A DNA stretch of 64,000 nt from Lineus longissimus (GCF_910592395.1 NC_088312.1:15543292-15607291); one strand, 5' to 3'. Positions 12,545 through 25,859 are shown, counted from the first letter of the stretch. The notes: a model not told the origin generated them from the sequence alone. Made by a program: numbers and translations.

Positions 12545-14533
12545 AGGTCTTCTATTAAGTGGCCAAAATCTGAATGAAAAACATTTTTTGGTGTCCTTCT
12601 TGACCAGAATTTTTTTGGCGAAGTATCTTTGGGAAAGAATATATAGCTGTACAATGTGGAAAAAAGCTTTTTAAATGAATATTCCCACTGCTCACAAAGG
12701 CCATCTCCTGATCATGGAAGAAACTATATTTATTTCTCAGCTTAAAGAGTTGTTCTCCAACATGCTTTCTATGGATCTGTAAATGGGTATTCTGAGTAAA
12801 CCGATCTTATCAGCTTAAACTGTTTTAAAAACACATTCTTCATAAAGACACGCACAAAGTCAGCCATCTGGAGCTCAGTTGCTCATTCCTATCTGAAAGT
12901 TTCTTGTGGTCATTGGCGTCGGCAGGGTCCTATCACCCATGTAATAAATGCATGCAGCCACTCGGGACTCTCTAAAGTATTTGAAGCCTTACATTTCAGG
13001 TTGGTTGCATTCATGCATAAATATCAAATGAAATCAACTGAGGCTCATCAGATATGGATAAAGAGTTTTCACCTCAATTTCTGTGGGGCTAATTTGAGTT
13101 ACCACGAAAATGGCAATGGGTGTTTTCAAACTAATTCATTTCATGGCTATTTAGACACTGGTCAGATTTACTGGACAACTGAACCATAACTTGACCAAGG
13201 TCCATTCTTGTTGTCATGGTTGAACCTTCCGCAGCCACAAAATTGTGAGTTTGTCCAGTCAGTTGCGGCAAATGTTGATAATACACCAATCCACTGAGGT
13301 GAAAAGTCATCTATCAGGGAGTTAAATGAAGCGGGCAAAGTCACAGCTAAGAAGGATTTAAGGGGAAGTGACTCCGCTAAATACACCATTGTTCACAATA
13401 ATGGTTGCTTGCTGGCAAATATTGTTCTCTTTTATGAAGCTAACTGTGATAAATGATGCAGGGAATGAATATTAAAGGGGTATGCGATGATTTGAACATA
13501 TTTATGTGGAGCATGGTATGGTACCGTTGTCCAGCCTACAATCTATGGGTCATGGGTCTAATCCCTAGCCTCTCTTCAAACCTTGTGAGGTCATCGATCC
13601 CTACTTCTCCAAGTGTTGTGGTATCACAGGCATTTTGAATGGAATCGAGTGTGCATTTAAACTTTAATGCGTATTGTCATAGTTGGTATTTTCAGTTAAA
13701 ATGATTATAACTGTATTCCAGAACTCCGATTTAGAGTGGGCACCTCTGCAGCTAGTATGAAGATTTTCTGTTGTTGGCACACTGCCATATTATGCAACAA
13801 GTGTAGCACTTTCAAACCGAATTGAATTCGCATAGGCCATGTGTGGAACAGCCATTTTGAAATTGGTGTAACCAGATCATTTTTTTGACAGCACTTAAGG
13901 GAAAACGGTGTCAACTCAATTTCAGTTTAAATGCAGCAAAAGAGAAGTCTGCATCCTTGCCCTTCTCTGGCATCTGCCCATGGATCTAATCGATTGTGGT
14001 CTAGACAGGGATAATCCCTTGACTGATTAGACCATGCTGGACCCATCATCCCAGACTGAGGAAGCATATCATGCCAGATATTACAAGACATCCAGGAGAT
14101 ACTGCTTTGCCCTGAGCTGATGTAGCTGTCTTCTTTGAGTTCAGTGGAACATGAGAGTGATTTCACCTGATCGGGTGGCTTATCAGGGTAGAAGAAATAA
14201 TTTACAAGCACCATACCAATTGCTGTGGTTTCTGAAGTGATTTGTTAATGAGTGTGTGAATGAAAAAAATGGTGAAATGCACTTTGCCACAGCACAATGT
14301 AATTAAATTTAAGAGTTTTTGCATAGTGTGTGTCCTAAAAAATAGTGTCCCGATTGAGAATTACTGAATTGCAGTATAAGTGGTGTTCATGACATTCTTC
14401 ACTTTTTCTGATTCATACAATTGTGTTTTTTGGTGTCGACATCTGACAAAACTTGACATTATTTACTAAAATAAGCACAATCCAATTCTCAATATCAAAG
14501 GTTATTCAAGAGTTTTTTGTCAAGCAAGACTTA

Positions 14534-15213
14534 CAGTCCAAATCACAATTGACATCCGTCCTACTTCACAGCAGTGACGCGCAATGTATGCTAAAGACGC
14601 AACAGTGACAGGCTTATCTCTCTGAGTTCCGCATATAATAATAATAATAAAAAATTTATATAGCGCCGCTTAAAAATAAATTGTCAGCGGCGCTTTACAG
14701 AGATAAAACCATTTTGTACATGCATAAAAAGGTGAGATAAAACAATTACCCAAAAGCTTCAATAAAAAGGTGAGTCCTTGAGTGATCTTTTAAAAAATTT
14801 AAAATAATCGATGGCCCGCATCGTTATTGGCAAAGCATTCCAGAGTCGTGGGGCACAGACCGCGAAGGCTCTATCCCCGGCCGTAACCTTTTGGGCCCGC
14901 TTCCACTCCAGAGTTGGAGCCGAGTTTGCCCTCGTCCTGAGACTTGGCCTCTGGAGTGGGAGCTGGAGATAGTTGGGGCCTGCGTCCTGCACGGCTCTGA
15001 AAGCAAAAGTTAAAATTTTAAACTTTATACGTTGTTGGACGGGCAGCCAGTGCAGATGGTGTAGCACTGGAGTGATGTGGTCATATTTTCTGCTGCCCGT
15101 CAACAACCATATATTACTCTTGACCGACATGACTTACGCATGCCCTACACTGGGTAGTAGGCAATGACGCACTAATGACGCGAATTTAGGGATGACTATT
15201 GTGATTTGGACTG
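14534..15213. mobile_element. Mariner-like MITE (CAGTCC family) interrupted by a LINE tail
   Basis: The left end CAGTCCAAATCACAATTGAC (flanked by TA at 14532-14533) and the right end GTGATTTGGACTG (flanked by TA at 15214-15215) are inverted repeats shared with four other copies in the window. The other copies are 99-207 bp; this one is 680 bp because a LINE fragment sits in its middle. Confidence 0.85.
14636..15133 (-). pseudogene. CR1/L2-like LINE 3' end, truncated
   Basis: On the minus strand 123 codons (15130 to 14759) encode the typical post-reverse-transcriptase tail: RKYDHITPVLHHLHWLPVQQ, RIKFKILTFAFRAV, GDRAFAVCAPRLWNALP, FKRSLKDSPFY. The 3' UTR that follows has the GTAAAGCGCCG / CGGCGCTATATAA hairpin and ends in an (ATT)n repeat at about 14636-14650, as in CR1/L2-type elements. 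It is 5'-truncated, the usual outcome of target-primed insertion. The frame is intact, so the insertion may be fairly recent. Confidence 0.88.
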
Positions 15214-16293
15214 TAGCTAAGTGTTTATAGGTACTCCTTCCTTTTTGCTCAGACTTGGAATCTGCATCACATATAGGTAATGCATTCTCTAACAGGTAAC
15301 GACATAGAGGTGTTACCTAGCTCTCATACAGTAAGAAGGAAGCGATATCTACCCAAGTGTGCATGAACATCTACGTCTCAAGAAAGACTGGTCGTCTACA
15401 GTACCCAAGTAGGAGGCAAAAAGGGTTCAAACATGACAATGCGTAATTCGGTCATTGAATATTCAATATTTAAAGCCTTATTTCTGCAATGCATATATTA
15501 CATGTTTATAGATAATGAAAAATAATCAAGGCTAACTTGCTATTTATTGGCATATTGAGAGTTGTAACCACTAAGAAAAAGATAGTCTGCTTGAGGAGAA
15601 TGTCATACCCTCTGATTGTGCGCAAAACCCTTTGCAAGGGGCTTGGGTTTTGGTCTACCCAATCAGTCTTGATTGGACAAGCAAGGACCACCAGCTCGGT
15701 CTTAATTCCTGAAACCGATGGGTCTATTATCTCCAATGTTATATGTAAACAAGAGGCGGTACTCCAAAGCCAACCTTTCTGTGTACTTTGTGGCTGAGAA
15801 TCTACGTTGGAATGCAAGGCAGCAGTTCTCCATGGCGGGCCGCAGATACTTGTGGTGGAGCTGGCATTCCCACTCAATAACACTTCAGCTGCGGAAGTCC
15901 GCCATTTATGTGATCTTTGGTATTCTGGAAGGAACCCAAGCTGTCTGATTGTCATCGCTGATAGTTCCCACAACTTTTTATTAAGTTATCAGGTCATTAC
16001 TCAGAAAACATTGTCTTTTCTCAATCACATGACTTTCTATGACTCTCTATGAATTAAATGGTTGGAATTGACCTTTGATTAAATGCTTCCCCCTGCAGAT
16101 TGAAGGGCAACTACAGTGTTGTGTACAGGCTGACACTACTTTGAACTTAAACTGATAGGCCTGAAATTCCTAAAGGCTTCAACCACAGTAAAATATGTTT
16201 TGTGTAATTTTGGAATATGATATCATCAAAATTGACTATGTACGAAATCTTCTCTTCTGAATTGTTCAATGTATGTCTCCTAGCAAAATCAAT

Positions 16294-16585
16294 GATAGCT
16301 CAGCTGACAAAGTCAGTGGCCATGCATGTACTGGGTTGTGACTGTCGAAGGAACCATCACAACTAGTAAGATTTACCCTCTGTTGCAACCTTCAACTTGT
16401 AATTGCACTCATTATATGAAGTTATTTGTACAATCAGATGGACCAAGCAAAGCTCCTCTTCATTTTGGCACGCGGCCATCTTTACCATTTTTAACTCAGT
16501 TTTGTGATGGAATATTTAAATAAAACTGGAAAGAAACTGAGCAACTCTACATTCAGCTGAGCACCAGGCCCATGGGCCTCTTGTT
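16294..16585. mobile_element. Short copy of the AGCTCAGCTGA / GGCCTCTTGTT repeat family
   Basis: It begins TAGCTCAGCTGACAAAGTCA and ends CACCAGGCCCATGGGCCTCT TGTT, with a GGCCCATGGGCC self-complementary core near the 3' end. Longer copies sharing both ends occur at 44869-45678 and 46477-48164. Confidence 0.65.
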
Positions 16586-19500
16586 TAAGAAGCTCATTCA
16601 GGGGGTGTAATTTAGTGGCAATTAGAATTAATACTTCTGTGAAAAACAACAGATTTATCAATATCTATTGCGTTCTCCCCGACATTTCAGCCTGACTATT
16701 GACAACAGGTCAAGTTCCACTGAATATTATTAATCAATATCAGGGGTCGGTGGGCAAGGCCCCATTATAAATTGGTGCTAAAGATGTGCATTTATCATGT
16801 GTATTTCTGCCTCATAAACAACGTTGTGTGCCAACAGAGAATGCCTCTCCCCTACTCGCAGAGGACGGAGGATATCCTGCCTGCACTAAAGCAGTTGACT
16901 CGGTGCATACTGTCCTCTATTACTCCTGGAATGTTTTACTTAAATGTTATGAGCAACTGTCTGACATTTTTGTGTTGGCAAAGGCAAACATTGAGAGGAC
17001 ATCAAGATATTTTTAATGGGTCATTTCAATTGGATGATAGTAACTTTGTTTTTTCTTTTTTATGGGAAGGAATGAGTTCTATGCCGTGTATAATTTCATG
17101 AGGTTAATTATATAAAATGTGTGGCACGAGGTCTTATCATTGGTGGGTGGCATTCAGGTTTTCTTCGCAATGTTTTTGAGACGTAGACCATCAAATCGGA
17201 CCGAACGCTCACCTTGTTCATGGGGTATTTGCTGATAGTCATCTCGATAAGTAGTTATTTATTACTCACATGGTTTCGAATTAAGATAGAGTAAGCCACT
17301 TATCTATTTACCATCAAATAGCCATCCTCAATGTTTATTAAGGTTTTTTTTAATAATCTATATTATATTGCCTTATTTCAAAAGGAGTAGCTCAGTCCCC
17401 CTAGAACTGGCATGAAATATTAATTTCATGACTAACCTGAAGCAAATTAGACTCATAGACCTATCCATATGCACCTCGTTTTGTTGTTTATAAAATGGGG
17501 TGCATGTACTGTATGATGTTTAGCCTCCGAAATAGGATGATTTGACAGGAATGTTGCCGACCTTTGCTTTGATAAGAAGTGGCTTAAATTGCTCTTTGTT
17601 TGTGCAGCTTCTTTGTCAAGGTAGTTGGTGATACTTATGTTCTGTAAACAAAGTGAGCGATTGTTTCAATTGCAAAATTTACAGATTGTCTACCAGAATA
17701 TGTTCTGAAATACACACTGGGTTACCATTGTCATTGACCCATTCATGAACTCTTTGATGCCACAACGTGATTTTTGTGGCGATTGCACATGACACGAAAA
17801 AAACTGAAAAAGGCAATTTGGAACCAAAATATTTTGCTCAAAACTACTTTCGTTATTGATATAATGGTAGCAATTTGTTTCTTCTTTCATATAGGCTACT
17901 GCCAAGGAATCCAGGTTCTATAAAGTATCCAAAAGTTAAAAAAACGAATATTAGCCGCTTTGTCTAAAACAGAAATAATTGGCAGAAAGACGTATTTCCA
18001 TGACACAGTTAGAAATTTTTTAATTCCTCAAGTTTATCTAAGTTTTTGAATGACAGATGTAAAAAGCAAAGCCTGAACAAGCATAAGTGGCTCTGTTTTC
18101 TTGTCTGTGATTGTTTGTAAAGATTTTAATTGTTTGGACAAATCATCCTGGCATATTTTCTTGTTTGCTCAGACGCACACCAACTGCCATCTTTCATGTG
18201 AAACGCAGCCACCTACCCCAATGGAAAATGCTGATTGAATGATTAGTATTCAGAGATGATGTCAGATAGTGCCTTGATTATTTTCAAAGTTACTGTCGGC
18301 CAGTGACCGAGTATATCCGGTCTACGTCACAGGAGACAAAAAGGCCAACCGAGTACACTCGTTCAGTGGCACCAAATGAAATACCAGAATAGATTGCTTC
18401 TGGATTCAGAGGCTACAAGCTGCTGTGTCAAAGGGTTTTTCGTTCATCCAATCATCATATTCGAGGAGATTGTGCATAGTTCTTCGTGGTCTGAATTGTG
18501 ACGATCTAACAATGCCATGAATACATTGCTAATTTCCTGGATTGTATCTGCCTAATAAATATGGTATAACTTCATTATTCGTTCTCAGAACATTACCTAT
18601 ATTTGTCCAAATTGGATACTGAAGTATAGCTTTCCATTTCCCATGAGCTGTGTGGGTGAGATTCATATCACTGAAGGGGATTGGTCATTCTTGGGTCACC
18701 AAAATGCTGCTGAAAATCACCAGTAGGCTTCAGGATAACCAGCCTAAATTCAGCAGGAAATTTAGAGCTTGTGCTGTTTTATCATTGAAGGGAAAGTAAC
18801 AAGATATTGGTGAGACACTCTCAATATTACAACCATAATTGCATATTCCTCTGCTTTTGTGTGGCCTACTAAGCCACCAATTATCTTCTAAAGTTCCAAT
18901 GATGGTTCAAATTACATTAGCTTGATTCATAATTCAATTTGAGAGATCACATTAATATAGCCTCTTGAAGAGTTTCCTGTGAAATGGACAGATTTCTCAC
19001 CACCACTTATCGTGTGAGGTTGGCGAGTAAGTTTGTGATGAATGACTAGAGTCTGATTCATTTCCCGATGAGAACAACTACCTAAATAAGGCTGCTGCTC
19101 CTCAAAGAGAACATAATGGCTTGACAATCTTGACTTGTATCTCTGAGGAGTAACTATTCTCATCTCAAGGTGTCATCCCTGACACTTCTTATCCTGCCAA
19201 TTTGTGAGTCAAGGTATTCCTGTCCACTGTTATGTAACACTGCTCATCTCTAAATCAGAGCGGATGTTGGTCCTGATCTAATCCATGAATCACGCTCTCT
19301 CACATTAATTGGCAAGCATGAATCTGAGCCGCTGATGGCCATTTGAACAAGTGTGGAACCTGCACCAACAATGACCCCTGGGTCACCGCTGTGGTAACTG
19401 CTCAGGCATCCATTCAAACTGGCTAATTTCCCCTCCAGGTCCCCGAAGCTCTCCCTTGATGGTACTTCTGCTTGCTTCAACCATCAATAAACACATCCTT

Positions 19501-19716
19501 TGCCATTCACGATTCCGGAGGTTGGCGTTTTTATGGAGGAAGGTTTGCATAAAAGGTAGCAGTTTGTCAAAGGTAAATCAAAATGTTGTCAAATGATGTA
19601 TGACAAGAGGTAATGAAGTGAACTTAAGTTCTGATTTCTATTGGGAGGGAGCAGGGCTAATTTGTTTCATCATGTTTGCTACCTGGATAAGAATCACACA
19701 ACCATTTAATAGTTGC

Positions 19717-20301
19717 GGTTCCACTACAGGAAAGTGCGGACTACATCCGAATTAGTTGTGATTCCATTACAGCTAGTCCGGACTAAACAAGTCCGGCTCT
19801 CACTAAGAGCGGTCTTATTAAGTGCGGATAGGACAAGCGGATTTAAGCCGAACTTAGAATAGACCCGGATCTAAAGCAGAAATTACCTGTAATGGAACCG
19901 CATTAGTCCGGATTAAGATCAAGTTACTAAGTACGGCTACAGGTGGCGTGTCAATGTGAACGTATTGCGCATGAGCGGAAGTGTTGGTTCTGTCAAAACA
20001 ACACGCGGTATTTCTGTCAACAGGTCAACTCTGATTCGTTCTCATTTCTCATTTCATTATTCAATTCTTAATTTAAGTAAATTCTAGTGCTTTATCCTAA
20101 CTATGGCTCGCTGTCCATGTTTCCATACCTCCAGTTTTGAAGAGTTTAGCCTAACGCACATAGAGTGGCGCCGCCTGTAGCCGTACCTGTTAACTTACCA
20201 ATCCTGTAGTCGAACTGCACCACATTCGTTAGTCCGGACTAAGCTAAGTTCGGACCTGATGCGGATGCGATAGAAACGGATCTGAACCCTGTAGTGGAAC
20301 C
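19717..20301. mobile_element. 585-bp inverted-repeat transposon relic (GGTTCCACTACAG ends)
   Basis: GGTTCCACTACAG at 19717 is matched by CTGTAGTGGAACC ending at 20301. Inside, a second inverted pair (ATTCCATTACAG at 19764 and CTGTAATGGAACC near 19890) and many TCCGGACTAA / TTAGTCCGG half-palindromes give a nested foldback layout. No transposase is visible. Superfamily not assigned. Confidence 0.8.
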
Positions 20302-23300
20302 AAGACTAATATTGCTGAGAGCACTTTTAGCTAAAGTATCCAGATGTTGATTAATCTTTGCCAATCAATGTCTGTGTCACCTCTGAACAGTCATAGAAAT
20401 GTCTTTCAATTCTATGTTGGGGAATTAGTGTACTTTATGCAGAATAACCCTTGGCAAGAAACATCTTACATTCTGTGTTGTACCAAAGATTTATAAAGAC
20501 AGTCTTTGGTAACACTTGAGTACTATTTATTTTTCTCATCAGTTACTTTCCAACGTAACTTGCTAAAATTCAAATCTAACCATTTTTACAATATCCTGGG
20601 TATCTATTAAGCAGGGTGTGCACAAAACAAACACAGATCCTGTACATCTTAGTAAAGGGGATGCTGTAGTCCAAAATTGTCGACATATGATTATATATTT
20701 GGCTTGAGGGAGAAATCCTAACATGAAAGAATTCAGTATTTTTGCTAAATGGACAGGTCGGCAAGGGTGTTTGCCAACCTGTCCCTGAGAATATATGGAC
20801 ACCGAAATGAGATGGGGTCCTGAGGTTGGATGGCATGAGGAAAAACCGGGTGAGAGGTTAAAGTCTTACAATTGTTTCATGTCTAAACCTGCCCCCTTCC
20901 CGTGTGAAGTTAGTGGTCACACGTTTTGGGAAAATAAATGTCGATAATTATATGAATATCACTTTACCAATTATGAAGTTTCGACTGCCATGAAACCCGT
21001 GTGATTTTCCACGTGTGGAGTAGATTCAGACATTCTTCATGAAATGAAAGGTTAGATTCAGTTGCCACACCAAGCTTCATTTGGAGGCCATTTCGGGAGA
21101 CTTATAGTTATTCTTGTGCTGCCTTTGTGATTGCTATTGTGTAGGATGAGCGATGATCATGTCATATAGCCATTTTTACCCGTCCTTCTAGCTTCCTTCT
21201 TCAATCCAAATCATGCAAGGTGTGATGCAGCACCTGATTTAGAGATATCAGAAATTGTGAGCCTGTCCTCAGTAATCCCAAGTTAGAACGTGGTGTCACT
21301 GGTGCCACATTTGTCTCATACAAAGGGGTCCTAGAGCGAGGCTGTGGTAGAGTTGCTTAGTGGTGATATGATCCATCGTCATTCCCCTGTTGCTCCACTT
21401 GGCGTGATCGTTTGTTTAATGTGTACACGAACAGAAATAAAGAGTTTTGAGCTCCTGAAAAATCTTTTAGGTTTTTTCAGCCAGCATGAATATGCACCCT
21501 TAGAAATATTGCAGAGAATTAATTGGCCAATCCCTAAAGGTTTTTCAGTTTTTGAAATAAATCTCAAAGGGTTTTTCAGTTCTCTTTAAAACCTCTACAG
21601 AGTGGTAGTTGTGTTGGCTGAAAAACTTTAGTATTCTTGACAAACTATGCTCTGCAATCACAACCCTTCCCCTCCCCTGCCTTTGATACATTCTCAGAAA
21701 TTACTGCAGGTCAGGTGAGATTGGATTTTTGGATTTTGAGAAAGTCAGGTGATCTGATAATCAAGCTCTCTTGACAAAAACAGTTTCACTGGTGTTGAAG
21801 AATTCTTGTCACATCTGAGTTACCTGATTACCGATCACTACAATTAGCAATCAAAGGATCATCATTAATGGCTCTAATTCAAGCCTTCAGAATCATATGA
21901 GCTGGATTAGCAGTATTCATTATGTTTAATGGTAGCGTAATTAACTATAGTTCCTTCAAACCAGTGTGGTATAGTTTGAGTTCATTAATACTGTATGAAG
22001 CACATTAAATGCACCCAAAGACCTTTTAGGTATTTAATTGGTTTGACGGGGTGGATGGGGATGGTGAGAATTCCTCAGGGAGGTATACAGGTGAGAGTCA
22101 GGTGTAACATGGAATGAAGCCCTTCTCTGTTGAGTCTAGGAAAGCAATTAAGGTTTACATCATTCACACATTCATTCATCTATTTACTCACAAAACTAAT
22201 GGATGAACTGCACTACATCACATGTGTGTATTTAAAAACATAATGTAAAACCATCTTTTGGCTGCCATTATTGTTTGTGAAAATATTATAGTGTCCTGCA
22301 ATAAGGTTATTGAACCAACGATTCTTCTGTCAGAGACAAAAGGAATTCTAGCCAGATTTATACTATTCCTCAAGTCAGTTTCCTCACAAATGCCGCCTCT
22401 TCACAAAGTATCATTACATTCACATCTATAAACAACCCATAAGCAATAAATCAAACTTCAACTGCATAAAAGTCATGATTTGATATACATGCACTTAGTA
22501 ACTTATTGTGTTGGTAATCCATTAACGTTTGGTTTGGTCCAGCTTCCTCTGCATGCAGTTAGGAGATAACATATTCCTTATTTATCCTTGTTTACTTTCC
22601 TTCTTAAAAGTAAACAATTGTTTCATTGATCTCTCCCGCCTCCCTGAATACTTACCGCATGATTATTGATTCTTTTCTTCTTAAGTGTTTCATGTAACTC
22701 TCTCAAACTCTGTAATCCGCTAAATGTTTGCAAAAAATATCAACAAATAACATTTTCACGATTGTTATACTGGCGCATTGGTATTTTCATCGGTCATCTA
22801 TATGGTGGAAAAGGTCCATAAAAATATTTTTCAGCCGGTGATAAAATTTTTCAAAAATATGATGTAAACGGTTAAAGCGAAACTGGTTGAGAAGTAGGAA
22901 GGGTGCAGCCTCACAGTTTACCACTCACTGATTGTTCAATAATCAAGTCAAGTACTTGTCGATAGTAATCTTGTCGACTGTTAGATTTTCGTTCCGGTAT
23001 TGACTGAAGTAAGAAGAGATGTACCAAATGGATGATTAGCAGGTGTTGAGGCTTCTGGAACTGCTACACACACAATCTGGCCATGAAGGCAGGTACATTT
23101 AAAAGCCAGCAACGATGAGATGAACGTGTGCTCTTGTGATTTACCACACGCACTTCCTCAGTCAACCATAGGATTACAACCTGTTGAAATTGTGTGGTCT
23201 ATCTTGTCTCTGTAGTAAATAGATGCTGCTCCATTATACCTCTTGTAAACAGCGGGATGGAACCGACAAAATAAAAATAACGAAATATTTCATGGGGAAA

Positions 23301-23326
23301 AGAACAAGAGTACATTCCTTTGCAGC

Positions 23327-23740
23327 TTAACACTTTCAGCGCCAGCGAATTATTTAACAGGTTTAAAGAGTCCTACAAGGGCTCAGGTTTCAACCAAACC
23401 CCCTTTCCCAGGACTTCCCATAGAAAATCGGTCAGAGATATAGTTCGTTTATAAATATTTTTCATTAGTTTCTCAAAGATCAGAGCTTACTGAATCAATA
23501 GAGAAAACATGATTCTCAATCCTAGATATATATTTTATTTTTGCTGTTGAATAGTTGGAAAAAATGATGAAAATACCCACTTTCTGACACCCCAACCCAC
23601 AAAATAGTTCCTGGAAACATTTAAAATAATTACATGTAGTATAAATAATAAGTTGACGTATAACGTCGGCTGGCTCTGAACATGAAAAGTTGTCAGACGT
23701 TGATCTACAAATGTATGTTACTTGGCACTGAACGTGTTAA
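23327..23740. mobile_element. TTAA-flanked inverted-repeat element
   Basis: TTAA at 23327-23330 is followed by CACTTTCAGCGCCAG. The right end TGGCACTGAACGTG is followed by TTAA at 23737-23740. The termini match the family at 5957 and 7178. The body is 406 bp with no coding capacity. Confidence 0.75.
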
Positions 23741-24180
23741 GCTACGGGATTCTTCTTCTAACTGCTGTTTTGAAATGAACGATACACCAAAGAACAGGTG
23801 GAGTATGGTGAAAAAAGTTGTTGCCCTTGGTTGGATGATAAAGAGATTTGTTTTGAAGACAACACTGATCCTCATTTTCTATGAACACTGCTGATTTTTG
23901 AGCTTTCAAAACACCTTTGAATGTATTTGCTGCCAACATATACATGCATGCACCCAGTAAAGGTCTTTTGGTAAAATGATGACCCCTAATAATTTTTTAG
24001 ATTCTGAAAAACCAAAGGAGTTTTATTTTGCTGAAAAATGTCTACCAGGTGTTTATTTGTGTTGGGCGGAAAACCGTTACAGATTTTTAAAGTTTTTTTT
24101 CAAAAGCTGAAAACAGAAAAACCAAAAACCATTAGTTTATACATTTGTCTCATTTCACTCAAAGTGTCAATAGAAGTATA

Positions 24181-24236
24181 TCTATCAAATACAGCCCCTA
24201 CATGTATATATACATGTAGGGGCTGTATTTGATAGA
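24181..24236. repeat. Perfect 56-bp palindrome
   Basis: The first 28 bases (TCTATCAAATACAGCCCCTA, then CATGTATA) are followed immediately by their exact reverse complement, with no spacer. TGATAGATT is repeated just after it. A perfect spacerless palindrome of this length is rare and unstable. Confidence 0.97.
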
Positions 24237-24785
24237 TTTTGATAGATTGTTCTGTAAAAATTCCTTTCTGGTTCCCATGACTTTTAATGGAAAGGCCTCA
24301 GGTCGGCAGGTTAAAAAGTGGGCGAAAAAAAGTATGATACTTGCTTTTCACTGTTTCAGATACAAAGTCGAGCGACACCACACTTCTAAAGGCATAACTT
24401 TAAGTGCGAGTAGGATTTGGAAATGCCCAGGACCTCTCTAACAACATTTTGCACATACCATTTGGAAAATATTGATGTCTGCTGAAAATCAGCCTTATTT
24501 GTGCTCGATCCCATCGCTGCCAGTGGCTGTGGTTTGACTGACTGTTAGTTATCATTTTCTTTATTGATACCATCGTCACAAGGGAAATTACCTGCATGGT
24601 TGATGGTCCGAGTACAATCTATGGGAGATACGCCATGGATTGGTTTTTAGTGCATTAATCTTCTGTATGAAGTCCTGTAGGTAATTACTGTGCCAATGAA
24701 GTGCTGGTAGCCTTACACAAAATAATGATGACGATGATGATGAGAATTCTATGACGCTAAATCCCATCCGGTTTCATCGCATCAC

Positions 24786-24855
24786 ATTGTTGTGACTCGA
24801 ATGTGTCAGGTCATGGGTTCAAATCATACTCTGGCTGTCCGCCACAGGTTGCTGA
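24786..24855 (+). repeat. SINE-like segment, forward copy
   Basis: GTGTCAGGTCATGGGTTCAA followed by ATC resembles a tRNA B box (GGTTCAAATC). It continues CTCTGGCTGTCC and CCACAGGTTG. The same sequence occurs inverted at 25121-25190, so this is a dispersed repeat; its tRNA origin is inference. Confidence 0.5.
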
Positions 24856-24872
24856 GATTACTTCCTATGAAA

Positions 24873-25083
24873 GAACTCTCCAAGGGCCCAGGGCTCTACA
24901 GACTGAGACTAGGGCCCTAGGCTCTCCAGACTGACACCAAGGGCCCAAGGCTCTCCAGACTGACACCAAGGGGCCAAGGATCTCCAGACTGACAACAAGG
25001 GCCCAGGGATCTCCAGACTGAATCCAAGGGCCTAGGTATCTCCAGACCGACACCAAGGGCCAAGGGATCACCAGACCAGACAC
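24873..25083. repeat. 29-bp tandem array, about 7 copies
   Basis: Units of GACTGACACCAAGGGCCCAA plus GGCTCTCCA start at 24901, 24929, 24958, 24987, 25016, 25045 and 25074, so the period is 28 then 29. It lies exactly between two inverted SINE-like copies. The minus-strand translation (LGPLVSVW-type repeats) is an artefact. Confidence 0.92.
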
Positions 25084-25120
25084 CAAATGAGTATAGGAAA
25101 TTGTCCTCTGTTTTGATTGT

Positions 25121-25190
25121 AGCCAACCTGTGGGCAAGAGCCAGAGCAGGGTTTGAACCCATGACCTGACACATGTGAGTCAGACCAGAT
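25121..25190 (-). repeat. SINE-like segment, inverted copy
   Basis: On the minus strand it reads GTGTCAGGTCATGGGTTCAA, then ACCCTGCTCTGGCTC, then CCACAGGTTGGCT. This is about 85% like the forward copy at 24786-24855. The two copies could form a foldback around the 29-bp array. Confidence 0.5.
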
Positions 25191-25859
25191 CATCTCTAAT
25201 TGAACCTGTTGCACATGCCGTGATGTGCAGTATGTCAGTGTAAGTTGTAAATCAAGAATAAGGCTTATAATATCAATATTATTGATATCATAATATTGAA
25301 ATATTTCCGTGATTAGCAAGGAGTTCAAGTTCCGGTCATTCTAAATGAATCTGTATAATGGGATACGATCTTTGATTTTCAATCAAGGTATTTACCAGCC
25401 GATATCTGTGGCCAGGGATGGGTGTATTGATCATTGATTGCTATTGATTATCATTGCATTAATTAAGCAGCCACCAGATGCGATAGATTCATGTTCTAGA
25501 TCAGTTCCCAAAAGAGTACCAAAAATGTGTTTATGGATGTCACAGAAGTCGAACTTGAGTAAATTGGCAGTTTGATTGTAAACAAGTTCAGATTGACTTC
25601 CACACTTTTTCTTCAGGATATATGAACCTTTCTGTCACAAAACCTTGTCGACAAAAGTTTGTTCTGGTGAGCACAATGGTGCTCGGCCGTTTCATTTTCA
25701 GAATAAGGCCTTAAACGTTGCAGTTGAGCGGAAGATCAGGATACTCTTGTTTTTCAGATGTTGTCATTGCTCACTTAGGAGTTCAAATGCTCCATTTGCT
25801 ATTCGTAACACATATGATACTAGTTTATGTCTTATGTCTTCCCCTCTCCTGTCTTTCAG

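Larger units (their letters stand above)
6434..25859. other. Gene-free region: upstream DNA or very long first NELL intron
   Basis: If the exon at 6054 is real, this is intron 1; otherwise it is upstream DNA. Only transposon and satellite remnants, listed separately, are recognisable. I see nothing clear in 8700-11900, 15220-16290, 16590-19700, 20310-23320 or 23741-24180. Unrecognised open frames such as 15506-15973 (-, 155 codons) have no family features. Confidence 0.6.

Noticed and set aside
15506-15973. 155-codon minus-strand frame
   Set aside because: No family features; overlaps several plus-strand open frames, so probably chance.
24865-25174. Minus-strand repeat peptides over the 29-bp array
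   Set aside because: Artefact of the tandem repeat; no start context or function.
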